From JANWKA01 sp035533815 (GTDB lineage: Bacteria > Bacteroidota > Bacteroidia > Chitinophagales > Chitinophagaceae): 64,000 nucleotides of DNA. The DNA is taken from positions 20,899 to 84,898 of the forward strand of contig DATLTB010000075.1 of NCBI GenBank assembly GCA_035533815.1, in the 5' to 3' direction. The notes under the pieces are model-generated. The model saw only the letters and a list, made by a program, of their open reading frames with translations, did no database searches and had not been told where the DNA came from. Positions within the stretch are counted from its first letter, which is position 1; each line of letters starts with the position of its first letter. This document shows, in pieces, positions 17,712-27,484 of this stretch. The position numbers and the translations under genes are program-made.

Positions 17712-18503
17712 ATGATTAAAAAAACCATATCCTTACTGATTTTCCTGTCCTTCGTCCTTATTTCCAATGCCCAGCAAAAACCCTGGGCAACTAATTTTGG
17801 AATTGAAGCAGGAGGCGATTTTTATACCGGACTTGCCGGTATGTCCACCCTGCTTAAAGCAGATAATCCATTGGTTAACTCCGACCTGAAGCGGCAATAT
17901 GCGGTTAATGTGGGGTTTTATGCCGAATTTTTACATCTCAGTAAAAGGGCCGATGCTACCTGGGGTGCGATAAAGCCGGGATTCGGTATAAAGACCGGGA
18001 TAGGCTGGGATTTTTTCAGGGCCGGAAACAGCAGCAATGGAAGCAGTGAATCCGCAGGGCTTAATTATGCCAATATTCCTGTCCTGCTGGAATATTGCAT
18101 TGGATATCATCAGGGGAGGGCCCTGCCCACCTACTTACCCGGCACTACGACTTACACCGGAGTTCAGCATTCAGATAATTCTGTAACCGTCACGGCACGA
18201 AGCACGCCGGGATTTTATTCTCCGGGAGGGCAAAAGGTCTCCAAGGGCACTTTGCTTTATCTGGGTCCGAAATATGGATATTTATTTAAATCCTTCAATT
18301 ATTCCGGTGAGCCGATCAAAGACCCCCGGCTGATGAACAGCTATATTGGCATTATCGGGGGAATCACTTTCTGGGTCCATGAGATCAATTTCGATTTTTC
18401 CTATCAAAAGGGATTGACCAGCATTTATTCAGGCAAGCAGATTACTATTGATGGGTATATGCTCAAGATTGCCATTAACTTCGGGCAACGGCTGTATAAT
18501 TAA
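17712..18503 (+). CDS. predicted outer-membrane beta-barrel protein
   Basis: The 263-residue protein has a clear signal peptide (MIKKTISLLIFLSFVLISNA, cut before QQ). Alternating hydrophobic/aromatic beta strands typical of small Bacteroidota barrels follow: AVNVGFYAEFLHL, IKPGFGIKTGIGWDFF, NYANIPVLLEYCIGY, LYLGPKYGYLF, IGIIGGITFWVHEINFDFSY and a final strand MLKIAINFGQRLYN. The NYANIPVLLEY segment corresponds to the 'LEIPxL' strand of PorT-like proteins. There is no catalytic motif. The gene is monocistronic by spacing. Function is unknown; transport or adhesion cannot be distinguished. Confidence 0.72.
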   Translation: MIKKTISLLIFLSFVLISNAQQKPWATNFGIEAGGDFYTGLAGMSTLLKADNPLVNSDLKRQYAVNVGFYAEFLHLSKRADATWGAIKPGFGIKTGIGWDFFRAGNSSNGSSESAGLNYANIPVLLEYCIGYHQGRALPTYLPGTTTYTGVQHSDNSVTVTARSTPGFYSPGGQKVSKGTLLYLGPKYGYLFKSFNYSGEPIKDPRLMNSYIGIIGGITFWVHEINFDFSYQKGLTSIYSGKQITIDGYMLKIAINFGQRLYN

Positions 18504-18645
18504 TGAGGGACCCAGGTTATATTGGTAAACCCATTTTGCCAGTTGAAGTATCCAGGCCGGGGAGGTATTTCCTCTGAATATTTACTAATTTTAAGGGAAT
18601 TCAAAAAGACAATATCAAACCAACCAAACTAATCCGGAAAATGGA

Positions 18646-18735
18646 ATGTATGTATTTATTAAAGTCTTCATTCCTGCCATATTTTTCTTTATTCTCTTTG
18701 GGTGCAATTCCACACCGCTTGCGGCGAATAAATAA
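18646..18735 (+). other. 29-codon lipoprotein-signal mini-ORF
   Basis: ATG 18646 begins MYVFIKVFIPAIFFFILFGC, then NSTPLAANK and TAA. It is a hydrophobic signal sequence ending in a lipobox-like LFGC followed by nine residues. It could be the stump of a truncated lipoprotein gene or a very small lipoprotein. The rest of the gap up to 18800 shows nothing else. Confidence 0.4.
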
Positions 18736-18800
18736 AATTGAATCAGGGAGACACCGCTGCTCTTTGAGGGAGAATTCCATAACTACTTATCCTTTTTGCC

Positions 18801-19646
18801 ATGCAACCTCATCTTGAACTGATCCGCGAACATCAGAAAACGATATGGAATAATTTTTCCCCAGGTTGGGAAAAATGGGATGAATTCAACATGCGCTTTT
18901 TGCAACCCATGGGGGAAGCAATAATCGAATATCTGCAGGTCAAAGAAGATGATATTGTTTTGGATATAGCTACCGGAACGGGAGAGCCAGGCCTGAAGAT
19001 CGCTTCCCTTGCAAAGAGGGGGAAAGTGTGGGGTACGGACCTCTCCGAAAATATGCTGGCCATTGCTTCGGAGCATGCTGCTGCAAGAGGCGTTAAAAAT
19101 TACCTGACAAAGGTGGCTGACGTTTGTGAACTTCCCTTTGAAGACGAAAGTTTCGACGCGGTCAGTTGCCGGATGGGCTTCATGTTCTTCCCGGATATGG
19201 ATCTGGCGGCCCGGGAAATGTTCCGCGTATTAAAAAAGGGAGGTCGGATGGCTGCTTCAGTTTGGGGAACTCCTGATAAGAATCCCTGGATCGGAGCCAT
19301 CATGAATGTGCTGGGTAAATATATAGAACTACCTGCACCGCCGCCAGGTGCACCGGGTATGTTCCGTTGCAGCCATCCAGGCCTGATGAGCGGACTATTT
19401 GTGCAGGCCGGTTTCAAAAATTGCGCGGAAAGAGGATTGGGTGGCATGGTGAATTATGGGACGGCCGAACTCTACTGGCAAAATATGTTGGAAGTGGCTG
19501 CTCCCGTGGTGTTCGCCTTGGCAAAAGCCGGGGAAGCGACAAAATCGTTGATCAAAAGGGACCTTTTTGAACTGCTTCACGCTAAATGCCCCGCTGGCCC
19601 GCTGGCCCTCGGCTATGCGGCAATCATTTTTTATGGGGAGAAATAA
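18801..19646 (+). CDS. class I SAM-dependent methyltransferase
   Basis: The 281-residue protein has the Rossmann methyltransferase motifs. Motif I is DIVLDIATGTGEPGLKIA (about residues 51-68). An acidic ribose-binding loop follows (VWGTDLSENMLAIA). Motif II is FEDESFDAVSCRMGFMFFPD. The post-motif REMFRVLKKGGRMAASVWG is typical of UbiE/COQ5-type enzymes (Methyltransf_11). The substrate is not identifiable; similarity to quinone methyltransferases is only at the fold level. It is preceded by a mini-ORF and followed by a 515-bp gap, so it is probably transcribed alone. Confidence 0.85.
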   Translation: MQPHLELIREHQKTIWNNFSPGWEKWDEFNMRFLQPMGEAIIEYLQVKEDDIVLDIATGTGEPGLKIASLAKRGKVWGTDLSENMLAIASEHAAARGVKNYLTKVADVCELPFEDESFDAVSCRMGFMFFPDMDLAAREMFRVLKKGGRMAASVWGTPDKNPWIGAIMNVLGKYIELPAPPPGAPGMFRCSHPGLMSGLFVQAGFKNCAERGLGGMVNYGTAELYWQNMLEVAAPVVFALAKAGEATKSLIKRDLFELLHAKCPAGPLALGYAAIIFYGEK

Positions 19647-20161
19647 GTCATCATTAATGACCCAGGGGTAAGCTGGTTAAAAAATAAAGGACAATTAATA
19701 ACAATCAGACTTTCAATTAGGATGATCTGGATGACAAAAACATTTTCTTATAATGCGTTAACTGTATGTTCTGCGTGAGTTTAATAGAACTGGTGTACGT
19801 AAAAAAGGCACTTAAATTATCCTATGATTAAAGCATGGAGGAACTTCAGCACGGTATGGGGGGAAGGATAGTGTAAACCGGGCGGGACAATAGAATCTTT
19901 TTCCTAATTCCCAGCATTCAAATGTTCCTGGATTGAACGGTTTACCTATAACAAGTTGGCAAAATTAACTTTAAGCGGAAGTACATTCGACTAATAGGAC
20001 TTCGGAAAGTCCCGAGATCAGTTAAAAAAGTAATGGGTGGTCAAAAGGCATTGGTAGATTTCGCAGGGGTATTCCAAATCCGGATAGTCTGGATAATTCC
20101 TGTTTACCGCCCTGGTATTAGGGGCCCAATAGAATTGAAAACCAGGGTTAAATGAGACATA
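19647..20161. other. 515-bp intergenic region without a recognisable gene
   Basis: I see no credible coding frame on either strand. A small 6-bp hairpin (GGACTT/AAGTCC, four-base loop) lies near 20000-20017 without a T-run. The lower GC and scattered stops suggest decayed sequence, but no source gene can be named. Confidence 0.4.
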
Positions 20162-21196
20162 TCAAACAGATAACCACCATTTTTTGTCCGGGTAAGATTC
20201 ATTCAGAATAACCGGCTCCCCGATCAGCGGAGTGGTTATTTGTACATTCAATTCAGCTCCTTTGCGGACCACACGCCTGATCGGTTCATCCCAGGGATGC
20301 AGGGATAGGGAGAATTTACCCCAATGGACTGGCATCATGACCCTGGCCTGCAGATCAATACTGGCCTGGACTGCTTCTTCAGGCAGCATATGGATATTCT
20401 TCCAGGCTTCATAATATTGCCCAGATTCCAGGATGGCCAGGTCAAAAGGTCCATACTTGTTCCCAATAGTCAGGAAATGGCTGTCATATCCGCTGTCTGC
20501 CCCGATATATATAGTAAACCCCCCTATTTTTAATACGAATGAAGACCAAAGGGTTTTAAACCGGGCAAATCCTCTTCCTGAAAAATGCTTTGCGGGTGCA
20601 GCAGCCAGGAAAATTTCATCCGTTACCTGTTTTTCTTCCCACCAATCAAACTCAACGATCTTGTTTTTGTCAATACCCCAATATTGCAGATGTGAAGCGA
20701 CGCCAAGTGAAGTACAAATGATATCGGATCGGTGCTGAATCTTCAGGATGGTGTGATAATCAAGGTGATCATAATGGTCATGGGTCAAAAGCAGCACATC
20801 CACTGCAGGAAAATCATCAGGAGAATATATATTGGTTCCTGTAAAGTTGCGGGCAAAGAAAGGAAAGGGTGAAGCATTCCCGCTGAATACAGGATCCACC
20901 AGGATATTCCTGTTTTTGATATGGATCAGGTAAGAGGAATGGCCAAACCAGATGATTACCGGTTTACCGGGGTCCAGGGTTTTCAAATCCGTTTTTATAG
21001 CAGGCAGCGGACCAGGGGGAACGGTATTTTTTGATTTATTCAGAAATTTCCAGAGGATTTTGAAAAAAGAAAGATTTTCGTCCATCACAGGGGCATTACC
21101 CGGGTTATGGAAAATACCTTCCCGGTAATTGGATGAATTTTCCACCCTGGCAAGTTCTTCACCAGATGGATTTTTACCAAAAGCTTTAAACATCAT
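20162..21196 (-). CDS. MBL-fold metallo-hydrolase (UlaG/NAPE-PLD-like)
   Basis: The 344-residue protein has a metallo-beta-lactamase fold with the dinuclear zinc motif THDHYDHLDY (H139, H141, D143, H144). Further ligands are probably in AAAPAKHFSGRG (His), YIGADSGYDSHF (Asp) and MPVHWGKFSLSLHPWDEP. The N-terminal FGKNPSGEELARVENSSNYR and the tail around HPWDEPIRRV match the RomA/NAPE-phospholipase-D-like group of cytosolic hydrolases. The substrate in bacteria is usually unknown. It is divergent from the SNF2 helicase gene with a 181-bp gap, and nothing suggests a shared pathway. Confidence 0.85.
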   Translation of the reverse strand: MMFKAFGKNPSGEELARVENSSNYREGIFHNPGNAPVMDENLSFFKILWKFLNKSKNTVPPGPLPAIKTDLKTLDPGKPVIIWFGHSSYLIHIKNRNILVDPVFSGNASPFPFFARNFTGTNIYSPDDFPAVDVLLLTHDHYDHLDYHTILKIQHRSDIICTSLGVASHLQYWGIDKNKIVEFDWWEEKQVTDEIFLAAAPAKHFSGRGFARFKTLWSSFVLKIGGFTIYIGADSGYDSHFLTIGNKYGPFDLAILESGQYYEAWKNIHMLPEEAVQASIDLQARVMMPVHWGKFSLSLHPWDEPIRRVVRKGAELNVQITTPLIGEPVILNESYPDKKWWLSV

Positions 21197-21377
21197 AGTA
21201 AATGTAACCTGTTACTTGGCAATAACCTGTACATATTCAAAGTAAATCGGAAATGAAACCAAGGGGTATAAATTTTTCTATTTGCAGATCAACTTTCCGG
21301 GTATATTTATGACGGATTTTCCAATATCATTTTTCTCTAATAATTCCTATCAGTTTTATATACATTAAATTTCAGTT

Positions 21378-24300
21378 ATGGCAAAATACGGACAAACCTG
21401 GTGGGGGGAAAAATGGCTGAATGCACTTTCAGACATTGATTACAGTAATCGCCTGCCCCGGGGGAAAACCTATGCAAACAATGGTTCTGTCCTAACCCTG
21501 AAAATAAAGGAAAACTGCATCCAGGCCAAGGTAAGGGGTTCCAGAAAATTGCCTTACAGTATTACCATCATTATTCCGCCCTATGAGCCAAAAACAGGGG
21601 ATAAGCTTGTGGATGAGATAAGCAGGAATCCGGTGCTGATAGCCAAACTGCTTAACCGGGAACTGGATCCCGAAGTCATGCAAATTGCCAGCCGGTTACA
21701 TATCCAGGTATTTCCTGCTTCCTGGAGCGATCTGAAGATGACCTGTTCCTGCCCTGATTGGGCGGTACCCTGCAAACATCTGGCTGCAGTAATTTACAAA
21801 CTAAGTACAGAAATTGACAATAACCCGTTCCTGGTATTCGAGCTTCACCGGATCAATTTGGTGGATGCCCTGAAAAAGCACCATATAGTCATTGAGAAGC
21901 AGGCTATGGCAAAACTTCCGGATATCGGAACAATTCTTGGAATCCTAAAGCCTGAACCAGTGGAAATCCCCGGTCAGATCGGCAACGAACTGGGGAAAGC
22001 AGTGGATTATTCAGCCATCCCGGATATCCTTGATCCGTTGATCAGTATTCTTACCGATGAACCAGCATTTTATATCCAGGGCAATTTCCGGGAATCCTAT
22101 ACCAAGATAATGAAGCGAGTTTCCAGACTAGCGGCTCAATTGCTGTCGGGGAAAGCCATTGCGGAAAAAGCAACCTGGCAGGTAGGTTTTGAAGACGAAA
22201 TCAGGGTTGTTTATCATGAGGATTTCAAGCCGCTGATCACCTGTGGCAAAAGGAAAGTAACGGTAGATGAGCTGATCACCGGCCTGCTTCAGATATCTGT
22301 TTCGGTGCTTCCCGATTATACAGTTTCTGTCCAGGCTCTACATGAACTGCTCTTTTTGTCTCTCCACCTGATGAATAAGGGAGCTGCCATCCCCCAGATC
22401 TTTATGAACCGGAAGAAAAAATGTTTTATCCGTTGGGTGCCGGCTTTATGCGACATACAGGTCCGCCATTTGGTCCAGGGCTTGAGTAACCGCATTCCAC
22501 CGGGAATGCTTCAATATGAACGGGGTAAAACCGTGAAAACCTGTTACCTCACAGCTGTATCCCTTGTAGCGATGCTGTTGGATTATTTCATTGGCCAATG
22601 GTCCGCACCGGATAAACAGGATGCAGTCCACAATATGTTCTTTGCAGGGAAGTCGGGCGCTTTTGACAGCCCGGGCGAAAAGGCAGTCCCTGCCGGGATT
22701 TCTTCCTGGCTGAGCAGGCTGCAAATGACCCATAGGCAATTTCTTCCGGTGCTGAAGGTGGATGAAGGGGATGATGGAAACTTTGAGATCAGCATAGCCA
22801 TTGAAAACCGTAAAGATACCCGGGAAGTTCCAGTCCCCTTATCGGAAGTGTTGAAGGGTAAGACTTATGAAAAGCATCGCTTTGACATCCTTCAGGATCT
22901 TTCCCTGCTATCCCGGCTGATCACGGGCCTGGAAAAGTATATTCTTTCTGAAGCCATTGACCCGGTAAGTATGGACAATCAGGAATTTGTGCCCTTTTTA
23001 TTTGAAGCACTGCCTGCACTCAAACTATTGGACATTAAAACCATCCTGCCCAAATCGTTGCAGAAAGTACTGAAACCGAAACTAAGCATGTTCATCTCTC
23101 AGAAAAATAAAAGTAGTAATGGATTTGCCCGTTTGGAGGACTTACTGGACTTTGATCTTCGGGTAGCCATTGGTGAACATCTCTTTAGTTCAGCTGAATT
23201 TGAACAGATGCTTCGCCATGCTGATGGCCTGGTGAAGTTCAAAAACAACTATATTTATCTTCAGCCTGAGGAGTTGGAGAACCTCCGCAAGTCTTTTCAA
23301 AAGCCGCTTAAGCTCTCCGGACTGGATTTACTGAAAACTGCCCTGGTTGAAGAATATATGGGTGCGGCCATTGGTTTATCAGATGAAGTCAGGGCCCTGA
23401 TCAAGGAGCTGACAAGCAACAAAATCATAGAGCTGCCCAAAGGACTGAATGCACAGATGAGGCCCTATCAGCATAGGGGATATTCCTGGATGTACCGTAA
23501 TACCCGGATTGGTTTCGGCAGCCTGATAGCTGATGACATGGGACTCGGCAAAACCATCCAGGTCATTGCTGCCCTGCAAAAATTCAAGGAAGAAGGGGCG
23601 TTGGACAAATCAAAGGCACTTGTAGTTGCCCCAACCAGCCTGCTGACCAACTGGAACAGGGAACTGGCCCGGTTTACACCGGGACTTGAAGTGGCTGTTT
23701 ATCACGGGATGGGAAGATCCATGCCCCTGCACCATTTTGATGTGCTCCTGACCAGCTATGGGGTGCTTCGCAGGGAAATGGATATTTTTAAAAGCCGCAA
23801 ATGGTTATTTGTCATAGCAGATGAAGCCCAGAATATCAAAAATATCCATACAAAGCAAACCCAGGCCATTAAAAGCATCCCGGCCAGGAATTTCATTGCC
23901 ATGAGCGGAACTCCGGTGGAAAATCGCCTGATGGAATACTGGAGCATCATGGATTTTGCGAACAGGGGATTATTGGGCACCAGCGATTCCTTTATGACTG
24001 AATTTGGCCGACCCATTCAGGAAAGCCATAGTGAACATGCCTTGGAAAAATTCAAGAAGATCACAGGTCCTTTCCTGATGCGCCGGCTGAAATCGGATAA
24101 AAGCATCATTTCCGATCTGCCCGACAAATTGGAGCAGAACCAATATTGCGCTTTATCGAAGCAACAAGCGGCGCTATATGAGACTACGCTTAGACAATGC
24201 ATGGAGGCTATCACCTTAATGAGCAGTAACAAGGATATGCGGGCCCAGAGACTTGGCCTGATTCTGAAAATGATCACTTCACTTAAACAAATCTGCAATC

Positions 24301-24863
24301 ATCCTACACAATTCCTGAAAGATGAACGGTTCGATCCGGAACTCTCCGGCAAGACCCAGATGTTCCTGGATATCCTCGAAACCCTTCATGATAACCGGGA
24401 AAAATCGATTATTTTCACCCAGTATACAGAAATGGCCGAGCTCCTGCTTATTTTCATCAGGAATAAATTCGGACAGGATCCATTATACCTGCACGGGGGG
24501 CTGAGCAGGAATAAAAGGGATGCTCAGGTGACCATGTTTCAGGAAAGCCCCAAGCACCTCTTTTTTATCCTTTCTCTAAAAGCAGGTGGTACTGGACTGA
24601 ACCTGACGGCTGCCCGTAATGTGATCCATTATGACCTGTGGTGGAATCCGGCTGTGGAAGCGCAGGCTACGGACCGGGCATACCGGATCGGACAGAAGAA
24701 CAATGTCATGGTGCACCGGTTCATCACCCAGGGTACATTCGAGGAAAAGATTGATGCGATGATCCAGAGCAAGAAAAAACTGGCTAACCTTAGTGTGAGT
24801 GCAGGAGAAAGCTGGATTGGCAACCTAAGCAATAAGGAACTGAATGAAGTATTTAGCCTTTGA
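21378..24863 (+). CDS. SWIM zinc-finger SNF2-family helicase
   Basis: The 1161-residue protein joins two parts. The N-terminus (from WWGEKWL) contains a SWIM zinc finger, CSCPDWAVPCKH (about residues 123-135), a DNA- or protein-binding module. The C-terminal 500 residues are a SNF2/Rad54-type ATPase: Walker A LIADDMGLGKTIQ (about 715), DEAQ box VIADEAQN (about 814), SGTPVENRLMEYWSIMDF, and motif VI QATDRAYRIGQ (about 1096). Such proteins translocate on duplex DNA and remodel bound proteins; bacterial members are related to RapA and to repair helicases. The middle region (170-690) is helical and variable. No nuclease or methylase lies beside it, so this does not look like a defence island. Confidence 0.9.
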   Translation: MAKYGQTWWGEKWLNALSDIDYSNRLPRGKTYANNGSVLTLKIKENCIQAKVRGSRKLPYSITIIIPPYEPKTGDKLVDEISRNPVLIAKLLNRELDPEVMQIASRLHIQVFPASWSDLKMTCSCPDWAVPCKHLAAVIYKLSTEIDNNPFLVFELHRINLVDALKKHHIVIEKQAMAKLPDIGTILGILKPEPVEIPGQIGNELGKAVDYSAIPDILDPLISILTDEPAFYIQGNFRESYTKIMKRVSRLAAQLLSGKAIAEKATWQVGFEDEIRVVYHEDFKPLITCGKRKVTVDELITGLLQISVSVLPDYTVSVQALHELLFLSLHLMNKGAAIPQIFMNRKKKCFIRWVPALCDIQVRHLVQGLSNRIPPGMLQYERGKTVKTCYLTAVSLVAMLLDYFIGQWSAPDKQDAVHNMFFAGKSGAFDSPGEKAVPAGISSWLSRLQMTHRQFLPVLKVDEGDDGNFEISIAIENRKDTREVPVPLSEVLKGKTYEKHRFDILQDLSLLSRLITGLEKYILSEAIDPVSMDNQEFVPFLFEALPALKLLDIKTILPKSLQKVLKPKLSMFISQKNKSSNGFARLEDLLDFDLRVAIGEHLFSSAEFEQMLRHADGLVKFKNNYIYLQPEELENLRKSFQKPLKLSGLDLLKTALVEEYMGAAIGLSDEVRALIKELTSNKIIELPKGLNAQMRPYQHRGYSWMYRNTRIGFGSLIADDMGLGKTIQVIAALQKFKEEGALDKSKALVVAPTSLLTNWNRELARFTPGLEVAVYHGMGRSMPLHHFDVLLTSYGVLRREMDIFKSRKWLFVIADEAQNIKNIHTKQTQAIKSIPARNFIAMSGTPVENRLMEYWSIMDFANRGLLGTSDSFMTEFGRPIQESHSEHALEKFKKITGPFLMRRLKSDKSIISDLPDKLEQNQYCALSKQQAALYETTLRQCMEAITLMSSNKDMRAQRLGLILKMITSLKQICNHPTQFLKDERFDPELSGKTQMFLDILETLHDNREKSIIFTQYTEMAELLLIFIRNKFGQDPLYLHGGLSRNKRDAQVTMFQESPKHLFFILSLKAGGTGLNLTAARNVIHYDLWWNPAVEAQATDRAYRIGQKNNVMVHRFITQGTFEEKIDAMIQSKKKLANLSVSAGESWIGNLSNKELNEVFSL

Positions 24864-24925
24864 TCAGGGAAAATATATACACATTCCATAGCTATTGAAA
24901 TTCACTATCACATAAAATAATAAAA

Positions 24926-26014
24926 ATGAGAAATTTCTTAATGCTGATTTTTTGGGTATTGATCCTGTCTACCCCTTTTTCAGCCCATTCTTCCGTTCAT
25001 CCCTCCAGGGATAATCTGCATTTTTTTTCAGCGGATAATCCGGATTTTGTCTATACAGGGCGGATTGATTTTTCCAACCCCCGCCGACCCAGGTTCTGGT
25101 CACCGGGGGTCTATATCGTAGCGAGGTTCAGGGGTAGTTCATGTAAGATATTCATCAATGACGAAGTGCTTTACGGGAATGTCCATAATTACCTTGAAAT
25201 TGTCATTGATAACCAAAAACCTTTTCGGATACAGACCACCGGTATGACCAATATCATTGAAGTGGCCAAAGGGCTGAAAAACACGGTCCATACCCTGACT
25301 ATTTGTAAGGATACAGAGTCCGGGAATGGGTATCTTGAATTCCTGGGAATAAAATGCGCGGCTATTCTACCAGCCCCGGCAGCACCTTCGCGGAAAATAG
25401 AATTCATTGGAAATTCCATCACCTGCGGTTTCGGAAGCGATTTGTCCAATATACCCTGCGGGAAAGGACAATGGTATGATGAGCACAATGCTTATCTGGC
25501 CTATGGCCCCCTGACCGCGAGGGCCTTGCATGCCCGCTGGCAGCTAACCGCAGTTTCGGGAATCGGGCTAATACACAGCTGCTGCAATATGGCAATCACC
25601 ATGCCGGAAGTGTATGACAAGCTGGACCTCAGGGATGACTCCATTGCCTGGGATCCCGCCAGATACCGGCCGGATATCATCACCATTTGCCTGGGCCAGA
25701 ATGACGGAGTGCAGGATTCCGTGGCATTTTGCAGTGCTTATGTACGTTTCATCCGCATGCTGAGAAATGATTATCCGGCTGCCCGGATAGTTTGTCTCAA
25801 TTCCCCGATGGCCAATCAGCAACTGACGGCCGTATTAAAAAATTATTTGACTGGGGTGGTTAATTATCTCCATGCTGCCGGAGACCAGAATGTGCATAAA
25901 TATTTTTTCTCCCGTTCCTTCAACAGCGGTTGCGGCGGACATCCCGATCTGGCGCAACACCAGATCATCGCCGGAGAATTAACAGCCTATCTCAGGGGAA
26001 TGATGAAATGGTAG
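24926..26014 (+). CDS. secreted SGNH/GDSL carbohydrate esterase (CE2-like)
   Basis: The 362-residue protein has a signal peptide (about residues 1-22) and an N-terminal beta-sandwich (to about 145) like the jelly-roll of CE2 acetyl-xylan esterases. An SGNH hydrolase domain follows: block I EFIGNSITCGFGSD with the nucleophilic Ser, block III ITICLGQNDG, and block V GCGGHPDLAQHQ with the catalytic His preceding HPD. The family removes acetyl groups from plant polysaccharides. There is no C-terminal sorting domain for type IX secretion, so a periplasmic location is likely. It is convergent with the TlpA-like gene (46-nt gap). Confidence 0.88.
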   Translation: MRNFLMLIFWVLILSTPFSAHSSVHPSRDNLHFFSADNPDFVYTGRIDFSNPRRPRFWSPGVYIVARFRGSSCKIFINDEVLYGNVHNYLEIVIDNQKPFRIQTTGMTNIIEVAKGLKNTVHTLTICKDTESGNGYLEFLGIKCAAILPAPAAPSRKIEFIGNSITCGFGSDLSNIPCGKGQWYDEHNAYLAYGPLTARALHARWQLTAVSGIGLIHSCCNMAITMPEVYDKLDLRDDSIAWDPARYRPDIITICLGQNDGVQDSVAFCSAYVRFIRMLRNDYPAARIVCLNSPMANQQLTAVLKNYLTGVVNYLHAAGDQNVHKYFFSRSFNSGCGGHPDLAQHQIIAGELTAYLRGMMKW

Positions 26015-26060
26015 CTTGCTGGACTTTCTTAAATGGGATGGGAAATACCTGTTCCGGAGA

Positions 26061-27194
26061 TCACTTTAATATCAGTTGCAGGGTATTTGTTAAGTCCGGA
26101 CCCCGCAGGTTGATGGCAATGATCCTGCCGGCGGGGTCCACCAGGAAATTGGCAGGGATGGCTTCTACCCCATAAGTTGCGGCCGGGGCGCTGTCCCATC
26201 CTTTCAGGTCACTCACCTGGTACCAGTCCAGGCCATCTTGCAGAATGGCATTGGTCCAGGAAGTTTTCCGGGAATCCAGCGATACTCCCAGAATGGTGAA
26301 GTTCCTGTTTTCGAATCTCCGGTAGGCCTTCACTACATTCGGGTTTTCCTGCCTGCAGGGGGCACACCAGGAAGCCCAGAAATCGACCAGTACATATTTT
26401 CCCCTCAGGGATTGCAGTGAAACTATTTTCCCGGTAGGATCAGGCAACTGAATGTTCGGGGCAATTTCTCCATCCTTTACGGAAACCGTAGCTCCGCTGT
26501 TGTTCATCATGAGATCATAGGCTTCCGAGGCGGAATCAGCCAGGGGAGAATAAGGAAATCTTGCCTTCAGGCTATCAAATATTCCTTTGGCATTCAGCAG
26601 ATCTGCCTGATCCTGCAACATGCTCAGGGCAAATACGGCACAAACCGGGCTTTTCGTCTGCCTGGCGAAAAGGTCTAAGAAGCCGATCTGGCTGGAAGAG
26701 CTATCATCCAGAGCGGCTTTTTTAAGTTCCAGGATGCTGTCAGGCAGGTGCACGGAGTTTTTCAGGCTGTCATAGGCGGATGCCATGGCCAGGATCGAGG
26801 TGTTCATCCGATACATACCCTGCATAAATTCATTCAGCCTTACTGATGAAGGGGAACCGTTGATCCTGATCTGGTCCAAATGATTGTAGTCTCCTGATAT
26901 CTCCACATGCCCTTCTTTCAGGGCCAGGTACAACAGCTTACCCCTGCTGAAACGGATGCGGTAAAGTCCTTCCCCGGTGATATAACCCGTGAAGGAGAAC
27001 TTACCGGACGCATCCCTGATACTGGCAGTATCGATGGTTTCGCTTCCCTGTGTCTGTACTTCTTCCAGGAATACATTCTGTAAGGGGGTATTATCCAGGG
27101 CCACATCAATCCTGAATTTACCAGAATGATGTGTTTCACATCCCATCGCAAAAATGGCTGCAGTCAGACCAATAACATAGAACAGTTTTTTCAT
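26061..27194 (-). CDS. TlpA-type thioredoxin with N-terminal DUF4369 domain
   Basis: The 377-residue lipoprotein-like protein begins with a hydrophobic signal ending in a lipobox-like FAMGC. A DUF4369 beta domain (about residues 25-125) and a helical linker follow, then a TlpA/ResA thioredoxin domain with active site FWASWCAPCRQENP (C277 and C280 approx.) and cis-Pro region VEAIPANFLVDPAGRI. Proteins of this form are numerous in Bacteroidota and reduce periplasmic disulfides, for example in cytochrome c maturation, though the partner is rarely known. A perfect -7 box lies 65-72 nt upstream. Confidence 0.9.
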   Translation of the reverse strand: MKKLFYVIGLTAAIFAMGCETHHSGKFRIDVALDNTPLQNVFLEEVQTQGSETIDTASIRDASGKFSFTGYITGEGLYRIRFSRGKLLYLALKEGHVEISGDYNHLDQIRINGSPSSVRLNEFMQGMYRMNTSILAMASAYDSLKNSVHLPDSILELKKAALDDSSSSQIGFLDLFARQTKSPVCAVFALSMLQDQADLLNAKGIFDSLKARFPYSPLADSASEAYDLMMNNSGATVSVKDGEIAPNIQLPDPTGKIVSLQSLRGKYVLVDFWASWCAPCRQENPNVVKAYRRFENRNFTILGVSLDSRKTSWTNAILQDGLDWYQVSDLKGWDSAPAATYGVEAIPANFLVDPAGRIIAINLRGPDLTNTLQLILK

Positions 27195-27258
27195 AATTAC
27201 CGGAGGGAAAATTAAGTGGCCTATCCGAAGGAAGCATCAGGACTTCTTCCCTTATACC

Positions 27259-27266
27259 CAAAGTTA
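27259..27266 (-). promoter_or_regulatory. -7 box TAACTTTG for the TlpA-like gene
   Basis: On the minus strand the sequence reads TAACTTTG, a perfect TAnnTTTG. The predicted start site near 27252 gives a leader of about 58 nt before the ATG at 27194. No clear TTG -33 element is seen. Confidence 0.5.
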
Positions 27267-27399
27267 GTGCACCCTGGTCAATATCTAAAAGAATGGGCAT
27301 AATGGTCAGTACTCTACCAGGAAATCACCTGATTTTCCTCCCGTAAAGACCGCGGATAACCCCCGGATACGGGCATTCACGGCAAATTTTGAATGGTTG

Positions 27400-27419
27400 A
27401 CCAAATTTCCGGATTTGGT
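27400..27419. repeat. inverted repeat ACCAAAT-N6-ATTTGGT
   Basis: Perfect 7-bp arms (27400-27406 and 27413-27419) are separated by six bases. It lies in the 361-bp gap between the TlpA-like gene and gatB, about 135 bp upstream of the TlpA promoter. It could be a regulator operator or the base of a small-RNA hairpin. Confidence 0.4.
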
Positions 27420-27484
27420 AAGGATACACAGGCTATTTTAGTCCTGGTTTTTCATAGGATATGGTTAATTTTTACTTAATCAGG

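Noticed and set aside
20162..24863. defence island around the SNF2 helicase
   Set aside because: The neighbours are a generic metallo-hydrolase and a carbohydrate esterase; there is no methylase, nuclease or PLD partner as in known SNF2-containing systems.
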